Origin: Syncephalastrum monosporum B8922
Taxonomy: Eukaryota > Mucoromycota > Mucoromycetes > Mucorales > Syncephalastraceae
DNA: 64,000 nt
NCBI GenBank assembly: GCA_000697355.1
Contig: JNEN01000922.1
Coordinates: 124,001 to 188,000, forward strand
Reading direction: 5' to 3'
The notes under the pieces were generated by a model that was given only the letters and a program-made list of their open reading frames with translations, had not been told where the DNA came from and made no database searches. Positions 46,067 to 56,700 of this stretch are shown one piece after another (positions within the stretch are counted from its first letter, which is position 1; every line of letters begins with the position of its first letter). Both the position numbers and the translations under genes were made by a program.

Positions 46067-47962
46067 ATGGCCTGCTCGCCATATCTGGTGGGTGGAAGAC
46101 GTCTCCAAGGCGTGTGTGCTCCCACCGAAGCCCCTCCACCCGACCCCAACCAACTCATGGACATCGAGTCCTGCATTGACGATCCCCACCTTGCACCATT
46201 AGGCAATCACATCGTCGCTCATCCCCCGTCTGGCCCGGCGGAAGGCCAAGTTCGTATTCAGAAGCGAAAGGAGGCTCGCTACGACGGAGCCCTGATGCTT
46301 AGACGGCGCGGCCTTGAAGCAGGCGAGCTCGCCGATCATTTACAGCGATTGATGCCTCCTCTGGCCCCTTTTCTCCAGCCGGAATCCCATTATCAAGGCC
46401 TTGTCGAACTCGATATATCGCGGAATCGCCTTCGATCACTCCCGTCCAATGTGATGCTGTTAAAACACCTAAAGACACTTAATGTATCCGCGAATCAGTT
46501 GCACGTGGTCCCTCCCGAGATCTATCATTTGACGCAGCTGGAAGTCTTAATTCTATCCCAGAACTATCTCGAGGCCATCCCATCTGAAATGCCTGAGCAC
46601 CTGCCCAACCTGGTAACCCTGCGCATATCTGCGAACCGCATCCGAAGGATCGACTGCAATCTGGGGCTGTGGCAGAAGCTAAAGCATTTCCAGCTCGGCA
46701 GCGTGTTCGGTGGCAATCAGCTCTCGCGACTCCCAGACGAAATCGCCGACATGCCCGTTTTGGAGGAACTGGACTTGACTCACAATCAATTGCGCGAGCT
46801 GCCTATCAACATGCATATTGAGACGCTCATCCATCTCAATGTATCCGATAATCAACTCGGCTGTCTCCCTAAATCGATCGCGAGCTGCAGGCGGCTTCGC
46901 ACGCTCAACGTCTCCAAAAACCATCTCGCCACCCTACCTGCTGATCTCGTCCAGCTTACCCGGCTCGAGGTCTTTGACGTCAGCGAGAATCTCCTGTGCA
47001 TTATGCCTGCTGATATTCTGGATCAGATGCGCTCCACCATGCTGCTCATTACCGGCAATCCCCTGACTCGCCCGGGTCACTGTGGTCGCTCAGACGCGTA
47101 CACACAGGTTATCCAAGAAATGAGCAGGCGTGCTTTGCCCACCGCGCCGCACTGTCACCGCGAGCGTTCTCCCTCTACATCCTCCTCTTCGTCTAACTCT
47201 GCCTCGTCTCCATCCTCCTCTCCCGGGGTCGGTCCCCCTCCTGCCTCACCCTCTCCTTCCACATCCACAGACGCGGTCGAGGTTGGTCCTTCCGCGTCTG
47301 CATTCGTTTCTCCCATTGCATCTCCTGTATCATCACCGTCTCCACGACGCTTGCGCCGGAGGTGGACGGACGAGGACCATGACGCCAGCATCGATCGCGA
47401 ATTAGCGTACCATGCGCGGCAACTCAATATTTATGGCGCACGACCCAGCCCACCTCAGCGGCTGTCAGGCACGATGGTAGCGCCATCACCGTTGTCGACT
47501 GAGCTCCAGCAAGAAGACAGCTACTTTCAAGAAGCCGATGCCTCTACAACGCACATGACAAGCAACGGCCATTACGTGGTACCTTCCCTTCGCGAGATCG
47601 CATCGAGAAATATCCTTCGACAGCAGATCGCGGTTCCGTTCAGCCAGCTGCCACAGCATCTTGCCCGTGATTTAAGCCGGCCCAACTATGTGCTCTGCGC
47701 CAGCTGCGGTCAGCAACTTGTCCACGAGTGGGTGACTTCGGTGCAGGTCAAGAGTTACAAGGGGCATCCTGCCGTGGTGCATCGTGTGCGGTTCTGCTCG
47801 TCCACTTGCTGGCGACGTTGCCTTTACGATCAAAAGCAATCGACGACGATGTCCAGACCACAAGCGCCGTCGCCACGACGTGTACCCCCTATACCCGAGA
47901 GCACGATTCACTGGATTGAGGATATGGTGAATGCTGCTGGCGAGCAGTCGCCATCTACATAA
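46067..47962 (+). CDS. Leucine-rich-repeat protein with C-terminal zinc-binding motif
   Basis: Single exon, 631 aa. After a polar N-terminus come at least eight LRRs of about 23 residues (around residues 105-330) with LxxLxLSxNxLxxLP patterns, such as LVELDISRNRLRSLPSNV and LEELDLTHNQLRELPINM. A Ser/Pro-rich linker follows. The C-terminal module has LCASCGQQLVHEW, then VRFCSSTCWRRCLY, giving CxxC...CxxxC Cys positions that can hold a zinc ion. This LRR-plus-Cys-cluster architecture is widespread in fungal proteins of unknown role. A scaffold function is likely but unproven. Start is the first ATG; upstream in-frame sequence has no ATG. Confidence 0.85.
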   Translation: MACSPYLVGGRRLQGVCAPTEAPPPDPNQLMDIESCIDDPHLAPLGNHIVAHPPSGPAEGQVRIQKRKEARYDGALMLRRRGLEAGELADHLQRLMPPLAPFLQPESHYQGLVELDISRNRLRSLPSNVMLLKHLKTLNVSANQLHVVPPEIYHLTQLEVLILSQNYLEAIPSEMPEHLPNLVTLRISANRIRRIDCNLGLWQKLKHFQLGSVFGGNQLSRLPDEIADMPVLEELDLTHNQLRELPINMHIETLIHLNVSDNQLGCLPKSIASCRRLRTLNVSKNHLATLPADLVQLTRLEVFDVSENLLCIMPADILDQMRSTMLLITGNPLTRPGHCGRSDAYTQVIQEMSRRALPTAPHCHRERSPSTSSSSSNSASSPSSSPGVGPPPASPSPSTSTDAVEVGPSASAFVSPIASPVSSPSPRRLRRRWTDEDHDASIDRELAYHARQLNIYGARPSPPQRLSGTMVAPSPLSTELQQEDSYFQEADASTTHMTSNGHYVVPSLREIASRNILRQQIAVPFSQLPQHLARDLSRPNYVLCASCGQQLVHEWVTSVQVKSYKGHPAVVHRVRFCSSTCWRRCLYDQKQSTTMSRPQAPSPRRVPPIPESTIHWIEDMVNAAGEQSPST

Positions 47963-48128
47963 CAGTAGTTTATTTAATCCTTTGCTTGTATATACCTGTT
48001 TTTGCTCTGTTGATATACCATCTCATTCACCTACCTGCTAATACCAATTCGGACTTTTGACAACATCCCTTTTCATTTTTCTTTGAACATTTTGGGGTTC
48101 AACTGAATTCATACCTACCGCGTTGACA

Positions 48129-49195
48129 ATGTCTTCTGATGATCACCAGCTTGGCGTCGTTTTTTTCTCTGACGAGCCGATTGGGTCTGACGATGGATCG
48201 GTGTCGTTCGTGTCGGACGACAACACAGGATCGGGTATCCCGATAGGTGTCTCAGGTCGCTCCCTCGAAGGTGAAGAGGAGGAAGAGGAAGAGGAAGAAG
48301 CAGAAGACGACGATCGGCGAATGGATGACAGTGAACGTGAACGACATGCACGACAAGTATATGAAGACACACACCCTAGCCCAGCACAAATTGCGAGAGG
48401 AAGTCGTGAGATTGGCGAGCATGAGGCGCTGTGGTTCGTGTCTACTTTCCGTCCTGACTGGGGCGTTGAAAAGATGCGAGACAACGACCCGCTGACCTAT
48501 TGGCAGTAAGATCACGGCACTCTCTTTACAACGCGTGCTCGTAAGCTAAGCTGATATGCCGCAGGTCTGATTGCCCCAACCCAAAATCACCTCATACCAT
48601 CGACTTATGCTTTCGACAAGCTACCTTGATCAGTGTAAGCTTGTGGAGGCGGTCTGTGAGGGACATATTGACGAACTTTGATGTATAGCAAATATCGTTT
48701 TTCATCGACTACTTTCAGGATGAAAGCTATACCCCAAAACGGATATCCATTCGAGGCGGCACAATCTACCGCGATCTGCAGGTGAAAATGAGAGACACGC
48801 ACCTGCTTGATGGTTTCACCGGACTGACCCATTTGCAGGAAATCACGGTGATCGAATGCGGTGAAGGAGTAGGCTGGCACAACGCAGACTTGATCAGCAT
48901 CATAGGGTGAGTCATCAGCATGAGGGGCTATAGCTTTAAAGGAGCTTAGAGGCAAACACACCTGACCGTTGCTTCACTAGGGAACCTGTTCGGCTATGGC
49001 AGCTACAAATTGCCATTGTAAATACTCATCTGAATGGCAGGGATACACACATCCGGCAGCTGAAAGTATATTCTGTGCTACCGTAAGCATTGTTTTCTGT
49101 ACTCTGCGTCCATTGTTACTAATAATGACATGTTCAGATTGCATGCGACGAAAAAGGCGGGCGCAGCCAAGTTTACAAATAAAGGGCTCCGGTGA
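48129..49195 (+). CDS. APC10: Anaphase-promoting complex subunit 10 (Doc1)
   Basis: APC10 is the processivity subunit of the APC/C ubiquitin ligase and binds degron substrates with the co-activator. Exons 48129-48505, 48565-48634, 48689-48781, 48839-48906, 48981-49082 and 49138-49195 give 255 aa. The first ~85 residues are acidic. The DOC beta-jellyroll has LWFVSTFRPDWGVEKMRDNDPLTYWQSD, then FIDYFQDESYTPKRISIRGG and LQIAIVNTHLNGRDTHIRQLKVY, all diagnostic. The protein ends in Leu-Arg, close to the family's Ile-Arg tail that docks on TPR subunits. An alternative in-frame splice (donor after 49191, exon 49282-49345) would give 275 aa with a different, acidic end. I prefer the LR-ending form. 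Confidence 0.9.
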
Positions 49196-49438
49196 TAGCA
49201 GTGGATTTGTGTATGCAAGGCGATATCAGTCATCATCATTCCTTCTCGATAATTGATTATTTTTTCCTCTGCATGTGTCAGCACGTTTGGGCCCCAAATG
49301 CAACTTTCCCACGTCGATCCCAATGAGAAGCGGGATGAGACATAGATTTAAGTCACACGTGCCTGAAAGTTGTTCCGGCCGGGCTTCACCCCATTACAGC
49401 TGACATAAGAAAGATACAAGACACGACACGACAACAGA

Positions 49439-50747
49439 ATGGATAAGCGCGACAGCATTGCCCAACAGACCTTCCCTATGCCGCCTTCTCCCTCTGCAGA
49501 CCAGCTACTTGACAACGGTCAGGGTGTCATCGACCCCGATGTCTACTTTGAGATGAACAAACCTCCTGCCAATCTGCCAGACTTTGAAGACAAGCTCAAC
49601 GCCTTCGTCGACTACCACAAAGACAAGGGTACCCGTATGGTCCTCATCACGGCAAGTGCTTGTTCTTTCGTCCTCCGTGTCTTTATCTAACTCTCCTGTC
49701 AACAGAGTGGTGGTACCACCGTCCCGTTGGAGAATCAGACCGTCCGGTTTATTGACAACTTTAGTAATGGTAACCGTGGTGCAGTCTCGGCCGAGTACTT
49801 TCTCGAGGCAGGCTACGCCGTCGTGTTCATGCACCGCCAGTTCAGTCTAGAGCCTTTCCACCGGCATTACACACACAACCCTACCAAAGGCTTCTTGGAC
49901 TACCTGCAGAGCCGACCCGATGGTTCTATTGCCGGTAAGTTCGTTGCTGGGGAGTGAGCTAGTTTAATTTCCGAGCTAATGCCACCGCCGGTTGCTTGGG
50001 TAACATAATATATAGTCAGTGACGAATACCAGTCTAGTATGCAGGCCGTTTTCGCAAAGTATCAAAAGGCAAAGCAGGAAAACAGAATCCTACTCTTGGA
50101 CTTCGTTACGCTCTCCGACTACCTCTTCAAGCTCAAGAGCGGAACACGGATTATGGCCCGTCTGCAGACGAACGCGATGTATTACCTTGCTGCTGCTGTC
50201 AGCGATTTCTTTATTCCATCACAGAAAATGGTACGTTCAGGATAAGGGAAAGCTGTCCGTGAGCTGATCGGGGGTATGATCCATGCATGCAGGCAGAACA
50301 CAAGATTCAGTCTCGGGATGGCGCGCTCACGCTCACCCTGGATCAAGTACCCAAATTCCTGACGCCGCTTGTCAGTCTTTGGGCTGCCAAGGGTCTTATT
50401 GTCTCATTCAAGGTAAAGTTGGCATGGAATAGAGTAAATCGCAAGACTGACGCGTTCCTATTTCCCTTTAGCTGGAAACGGATAACAAGCTCCTGGTTCC
50501 CAAAGCACGCCAGGCCTTGAACCGATATGGCCATCAAGTTGTTATTGGTAATATGCTTACCACACGGAAACAAACCGTGACCTTCATCATGAACTCCACC
50601 GAGCGTACCATTTCCCTCTCCCCTCAAGAACTCGAGCATAACGTAGAAATCGAATCTAAAATCATACCCGAACTTGTTCATATTCATGACCGCTGGATCG
50701 CTTCCGGGCGCACTGAGAGCCCTGCTGCCTCCGTTATCGATCAATAA
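49439..50747 (+). CDS. CAB2: Phosphopantothenate-cysteine ligase (Cab2-like)
   Basis: It condenses 4'-phosphopantothenate with cysteine in coenzyme A synthesis, in the cytosol. Exons 49439-49651, 49706-49934, 50016-50230, 50293-50412 and 50472-50747 give 350 aa. Family blocks are [61 protein letters not shown], then [17 protein letters not shown] and HQVVIGNML. The eukaryotic type lacks a fused decarboxylase, as here. The first intron (49652-49705) starts with GC in place of GT (GCAAGT); removing it restores the conserved ITSGGT, so the GC donor is well supported. Convergent with the PI 4-kinase. Confidence 0.93.
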
Positions 50748-50997
50748 ATTACATATATTTTTTTGAGCCATGTAATAAAGAATGCGTTGGATAGTGTCGC
50801 ACACCTAAACACAGTAGGCTCTGTATCAAGAATTGACGAAAGTTTGAATCAACTTTTATGCATCAGCATCAGATATAAAGAAGGGAGGACAGTGTCAAAT
50901 CTGAATATATTGCATAAAGTATTTTGGTGGTGGTCAATATGTTAAATCAATGGGGAAAAAGAATAACTGCATTAGAAGCGCTAAATAAAATAAAGAA

Positions 50998-53900
50998 TTA
51001 CAGGATACCCTAAGAAAAACAAGAGCGTTAGCACTGTCCATTTCACTAATAATGACGGCTGTTACCTGGGAGTAATACTGGTACGTATCATATAAACGTG
51101 TGAAAACATTACAACAACTGCTCATGATGAGCTTGTCCACAAATTCCTCGGCTTGCGGTTCCGTGAGTTGCAGCTGGAAGCGATCACGGAGCTGTTGGAT
51201 GGTGAGATCGCCGTTCTGAAAGCATGGCAGCTTGGAGTCTTTGCACATCATCTCTACGAGCAGGATAATATTTTCACTGTGCTTGCGGACGGACAAGAAG
51301 GCGGCCTTCATCAGTGACTTGTACTCGGCAAACTTGTCGCTGTGCACACCTCCCAGGATATCGATATAGTCCTGAGGCAGCTTGAATGGTGCCATCTCGA
51401 AGCCAACCGAGCCGGGTGAGTTAGACAGCACGAAACCAAAGTCGATATGAATCAAGTGTCCTTCATTGTCGATCAATAGATTGCCATTATGTCGGTCCTT
51501 GATTTGCAGGATATAGGTCGCGATTGAATATCCCGCCAAACTCCTCATAAACGCGTCCTGCGCCTTTATGAACTCCTGTGAATTCGGAGGTCCCCATGTC
51601 TAAAACGCGATGGGTGAATACACGAAAGAACTCTTTTCCTTTTGCTCTTACCTTTTCAAAATAATCATAGAGCGTAAACACCGTGCCTTTGGTGTTCCAG
51701 CCTCGGGTATATGCTTCCTTCTTGATAGAGTGGATAGAAATGGTGTTGCGAATGGTTTCAATCAAGCCAGAGCTATCCGATGTTACGAGTACACGGAAAC
51801 TAATGATGACGGTGAGCAAGTGAATCTCGGTCCCGTGTCGATCAGTACGTACTATTTGAGCCACACATTGACGCTTGTGTCTGCCCAGATACGTTCCATC
51901 TCGCGAAGCAGCTGAATCGCAAATTGCTCCTGCCGTAAATCTGCACCGTGTTTCACAATGACAGACAAGAGTCTCCAGTTGGGCAGGTGTCCGTACGGCG
52001 AGGAGGCTCGGATCCGTGCCTTCTTCACGTCCCAGTCTTCAGAGAATACAGCAGCTGTGAAGAAAAACGGAACAGATCAGCTCAACTATGGCTCACGATA
52101 GAACTATGTAAGCGCCTTACCACTCGGGTCATCTTTGTTCACCACCCAGGTCACGAGCTGCTCATCTTCAATGATCTCTCCACCAGCGGCTTCCCCCCCG
52201 CCGTTGCCTGCCACACCACCATCAACACCTTCATTCTTCATCTTGGACATGCGCTGCTCCTCCAGAGCCATCATCTCCTTGATGATACGCTGCCGGATTT
52301 CTTCGGTATTCTTGAATGTGGCGGTCGTGTTGCTAGTTGCAGAGACTGTATGCGCATTCTGCTGCAGCTGGGCTAGCATGATAGCAGCCGTCCGCATGCG
52401 TTCGGCATATTCATCCACAGATTGGGAATTGCGGCGTTGGTGACCACTGCTGGCTTCATCTTCCTCCTCCTCTTCTTCCTCCTCCTTTACGTCTTCTCCG
52501 GTAACATCGACGATGCCTAGCCCCTCACCCATTGTGGTTTCCCTGTTCGGTGTACTGGGGCCTGGTGCAGTGGTCTCATTGCATTCGCCGATATCCACTG
52601 TGACTTCCTCCGTCGATCGAGGTGAATTGACACTCGGCCGAGGTGAATTGACATTCGACTTCTTGCCACCCTTCTTCTTCTTCTTCTTCATGAGTCGTCG
52701 CATGCGATGTAGTGCTGACGAATAGTCATCTTCGAAGCTGAGTTCGTCGTCAAGTACTTCGATCATCAGTAAATACGGGGCCTACAAAAGTATCAGTACC
52801 GCAAGCGGCCTTTCCCCCTGGATCCACCTTACCCGTTCTGCTGAATTGAGGACAACTGCATCCGACGGGCTGATGCGCACCACACGATGATGATGGGGCT
52901 TCTCAACGGTGGCCGGGCACCACAAAGGTATGCAAATCTCAGCAGGCAAATTGTGGTTGAGAAGGGTCAACTCGGCGTTTAGAGCGCTCGTGCGTGCTTG
53001 CTTCGGAACAATCACGAGACGCGTAGCAATATCAACAAGGGCAAGGAGGAACTGCATCTCAGAACGGAAGTAGTTGGATCGCAGCAGCGTCCGACGGTGG
53101 TCCGTGCTGAGTTTAGACAGGGCAGAGTACTCCTCGTCCGAGCCTTCCGAATGAATATCGACATCATCGTGAGAACCCACAGAGGACGTGGACACACGCG
53201 GCATCGGCCGTTTGCCCTTGGACGGATCCTCTGAAATCTCTGAATCCTGCGACAGTGCGGGCGAAAGCGGTGCGGCATTGGTTGGAACTGAGGACTGACC
53301 CATGGCTGTCATCTTTGGATCAAAAACGGACGACACCGGCGACTTGATGCTACCGCGGTGTGGCCCCATGGAAGTGGGGCGTATGCGCCGATTGAGCTTT
53401 TGGTGGGCTGTACGGATGTAGCGCGAAACAGAGAACGCTTTGCCACGGTGCATGTCTTCGAGGGAAGGTGAACTCGTGAATGGGTTGAAGTGGGCCGAGC
53501 GTCGTTTGGAGAGAGGTAGGTCGGGCTGCGATACAGACTGGTAAGGCGAAGTTGGATCCGTAATGTTGCGAATCTGCGGCGAGATCGGGCTTGGCGAGGT
53601 AGGCGACATGACATGCGAAGGTTCACTAGAGGGGCTGGCACCGCTCAATGTGTTACGTCGAGCAAGCGCAGGTGCGTTGGCGGAGGTAATGCTGAGCGCC
53701 CGGTTGCGTCTGCCCTGGGCGATGGCAATGTCTCCGGCCGGACGAGTCATCAAGGGCTGGCCGATGCCAGCAAGCATAGCACCCATACCTACTATCGTAG
53801 GCATCACATTCTCCCGGACTTTATGGGTTGACATTCCCAGACTGAGAGAAGCCGAGGCGTCTGCAAGCTCTGCATCGGTCTCGGAGCCGTCGGCAAACAC

Positions 53901-54406
53901 GATTCCCTGGCATTTGTTTAGCACACGCTTGCATAATTCGAATGACAGGCTGGTCGGGGTTGCCGAGAGATCAGCGAGGTAGGCCTGGAGATACCATAGA
54001 CTCTGTATAACCCAATGAAAAGGTAAGAAAAAAGAAACAGCATATCAGATGCCATGGTTACCATAATTGCCATATGAGTCGATTTCTCACACATCTCCAC
54101 TAAAAAGCATTCTAGTGCAACAGACTCGGTCGGGCGACTGATGAGCAGATGCCTAAAGTACAAAGGATGTATGGTACAACAGTGAATATGCAGGGATCAG
54201 CACAGGCGCGATGGCAGAAGCAGAAAAGAAGCTTACATGAGCTGTGGCAGGAAGAACTCGACTTCGGAGATGGGGAACTTTTTGAGCTCTGTGCAAAGGT
54301 AATGCTGAATGCCGACGTTGTCCGGATACCGGAACAGATACGACACTGCGATCCATGAGTTGAAGAACTCTGAAGTGAAGAGCCGCAATAAAAGCGCATT
54401 CGACAT
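50998..54406 (-). CDS. PIK1: Phosphatidylinositol 4-kinase, Pik1/PI4K-beta type
   Basis: It makes PI4P at the Golgi for secretion. Exons (reading down) 54406-54237, 54152-54062, 54002-52833, 52781-52121, 52054-51853, 51799-51652, 51599-51066 and 51009-50998 give 995 aa. The lipid-kinase-unique region comes first (LLRLF, CHLLISRPTESVALECFL-like; the first residue at the join is Met). A Ser/Pro-rich basic region follows (about residues 120-360). The segment SAERAPYLLMIEVLDDE is typical of the class, then an acidic/poly-Lys insertion. The catalytic domain has LRQEQFAIQLL, RVLVTSDSSGLIETI, KDRHNGNLLIDNEGHLIHIDFGF and, after the 12-base last exon, the GIL end of PI4Ks. Catalytic DRH and DFG are intact. 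Confidence 0.94.
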
Positions 54407-55206
54407 GTTGAACAAATAATAGTGATGGGCTGTTATGCGAGTTGCGATGGCGGCATATATGCAATGGACAGGGACGGTGGCAACGACCTTTATAAATCAA
54501 GGGAGAAAAGGGATCAGTCCGAGAGATGGGGAACGAAAGCGCGCGCGTAAAGCGACTTCAGAATGAGCGGGATAACAAACGAGAAAAAAAAGGGATCCGC
54601 TCTCATATCTTTATACAAAAGGCTTTAATGGCGCGACACTGTACCGTAAGTATTTAGAATGCGCAACCAGGAAAACGGTGCAATGCGCGAGTGGAAGCGA
54701 GATGAAGAGAAAAAAAAAAAAAAAAGACAACACTTTAGTGCTGGGTTGCACGACCCGCAAAAACAAAAATGTGCGACCTATGATTTCTGTATTCACTTTC
54801 AACGACTTACCTCCTACACGGAGTCACGGGCACAACTTTCACAACTCTTCCTTTCCTTCTACCTCTCTTTCCTTTATTCTATTGTATCATACAACGCTGT
54901 TACTGGGGTATACGAACGCTTTCTTGATTCAGTTCGATGACCTATATTATTTTGCAAGGTATATATATGGATAAATTACTACCAAATTGACAGCCTCAAA
55001 AGCAGCACGGTCGGGGCAGTTCACATCAAAACATTACACGAAATAGATGAGTGATATGGTATGTGTATTGTATTATGTATACTTTCGTGTGTATAGAATG
55101 TATATAGGATGAAATGAGTCATTAGAAAATAAGTCAGTACAGGTACAAGCGTGAAACGAAAAAGTGACGAAAGAAGAAGATATGAAACGGGATGCTGGAG
55201 GAGATG
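54407..55206. other. Intergenic, Pik1 promoter and coiled-coil gene 3' end
   Basis: 800 bases with a 17-A run (54710-54726) and AT-rich DNA. Only short ORFs, none convincing. Confidence 0.5.
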
Positions 55207-56394
55207 CTAAGGAGCCCACTGGCCGAGTTGATGTGCGAGTTTAAGGTTTCTTCCATAAAGTTGGAGAGATTCATTTTCGAGTCTGGCGACTTTGCGTTCA
55301 AGTTCAGCGATCGTCGTTCGAAGCTCAGCTTCGGTCGCCTCCCACTTGCGCTGCCGCTGTTGATACATGATACCGTACTCCATGCAGCGCTGCTCTGCCT
55401 TGGCCACCAGCATCCGTTCTTCAGCCTCGCGTCGCTCCAGGCGCTCGACCTCACACTCCAACTGGGCATTTTCGCCCGCCAACTGACGCAGCTCGCGCGT
55501 CACGTGTACCTGGAACCCCGCCGTTGGCTTTTGATGGTGGTCAAGCTGCTCCTGCAGTGCGCGGATAGTTTCGTCCCGTTTTGTAATCTCGATTTGCCAC
55601 CGCTGCCTCTCGGTAATATGGTGCAGGCGATCACGCTGTCGCTGCTGCTGCAGTTGGTGATGTTGACGTAGTTGACGTTGGTGGCGCCGCGCTCTTCGCC
55701 TCCGATCGTGTGCTAAATTTATTGTCGCCACGTTGTGCATGTCTGGTTTTGGGCGTTCTGCCTGCCAATTTCGAAGATACGCTTCTAACTGCCGACAGAA
55801 CGCATTGCCCTCGGTGTCCCCCACACTCAGCCCGCTGCTAAAGCGCTCCACCATCCGCAAAGTTTTTTCAAAATGAACGTCAGCGTGGTGTCGTCGTTTG
55901 CGTCGCATATTCGGCGTCTCGGCTTCGGTTTGGCGTGGTGAAGCTGGTGCCGGTGGTGCAGGGGCTGCCACTTGGCTAGGAAACATCATACTGAAGCGAT
56001 CACCAACGCTGCCTTCCAGAGGTGTATACATCGTCTCATTATCGTCCTCTTCCTCTCTAATAACTTGTGTCGACCGGGGGAATGTGTCATGGGTGGGTGG
56101 TATATGTAAGGAGAGAGGTGGTAAACTCGCTCGGTGGTGCCTGAATGTATGCTGCGGTGTGGGCAAAGGCTTTTGGAAGAGCACTTCGCTATTGCGCTTG
56201 CTGCCATGATGGTGATGAGAATGCCGCCCTGGAAAGGATGAGAACGTGGAAGACAGGGACCAACGCGATGAATAAAAGTGCGCATCAGTAGGTGTATTCA
56301 GAGCCGTATCAATTTCAGAGCCGGAATCATCGGGTATCATCGCATGCGGTGGCGGAGGTGGCGGTGGCCCTCGGCGCTGTTGATGGATGTCCAT
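55207..56394 (-). CDS. Orphan coiled-coil protein
   Basis: Single exon, 395 aa. The start is the first true ATG (MDIHQQ), followed by poly-Pro. The first ~160 residues are low-complexity (Ser, His, Pro) with an acidic patch EEEDDNE. After a small predicted fold (HFEKTLRMVERFSSGL...CRQLEAYLRNW) come about 190 residues of Gln/Arg/Glu/Leu-rich helix with heptad-like spacing (REAEERMLVAKAEQR, LRTTIAELERKVARLENESLQLY). This is a long coiled coil reaching almost to the C-terminus. I recognise no family. A structural or scaffold role is the most that can be inferred. Confidence 0.7.
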   Translation of the reverse strand: MDIHQQRRGPPPPPPPHAMIPDDSGSEIDTALNTPTDAHFYSSRWSLSSTFSSFPGRHSHHHHGSKRNSEVLFQKPLPTPQHTFRHHRASLPPLSLHIPPTHDTFPRSTQVIREEEDDNETMYTPLEGSVGDRFSMMFPSQVAAPAPPAPASPRQTEAETPNMRRKRRHHADVHFEKTLRMVERFSSGLSVGDTEGNAFCRQLEAYLRNWQAERPKPDMHNVATINLAHDRRRRARRHQRQLRQHHQLQQQRQRDRLHHITERQRWQIEITKRDETIRALQEQLDHHQKPTAGFQVHVTRELRQLAGENAQLECEVERLERREAEERMLVAKAEQRCMEYGIMYQQRQRKWEATEAELRTTIAELERKVARLENESLQLYGRNLKLAHQLGQWAP

Positions 56395-56700
56395 GGCTCG
56401 AAGGTGTAAGGAAAGCGAAAGAGAAGGGTTCGGCAAGATTTCTTACGTTCTCTTTTGTCGGTGTATAGAGCTGGGTAAAGCTATCTCTCTATCGTTTGTG
56501 GTAAAATCGTTGGACCGACCAACACCTCGTTTTTAAGGTGACACCAGTCTATTATGCACATTTCTAATCGCTCCTTGGCGCACAGGTCGCATGCACAAAA
56601 CAAGAAATTGACATGTACATGGATAATTTCTATTGAGCGACATTAAATAACAGTCAATGTTATCGGATGATTGTGTGGGGTCGGTATGTGGGGGCCAGCT
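56395..56700. other. Short intergenic region
   Basis: 306 bases: promoter of the coiled-coil gene and 3' end of the phosphomutase. No feature seen. Confidence 0.5.
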
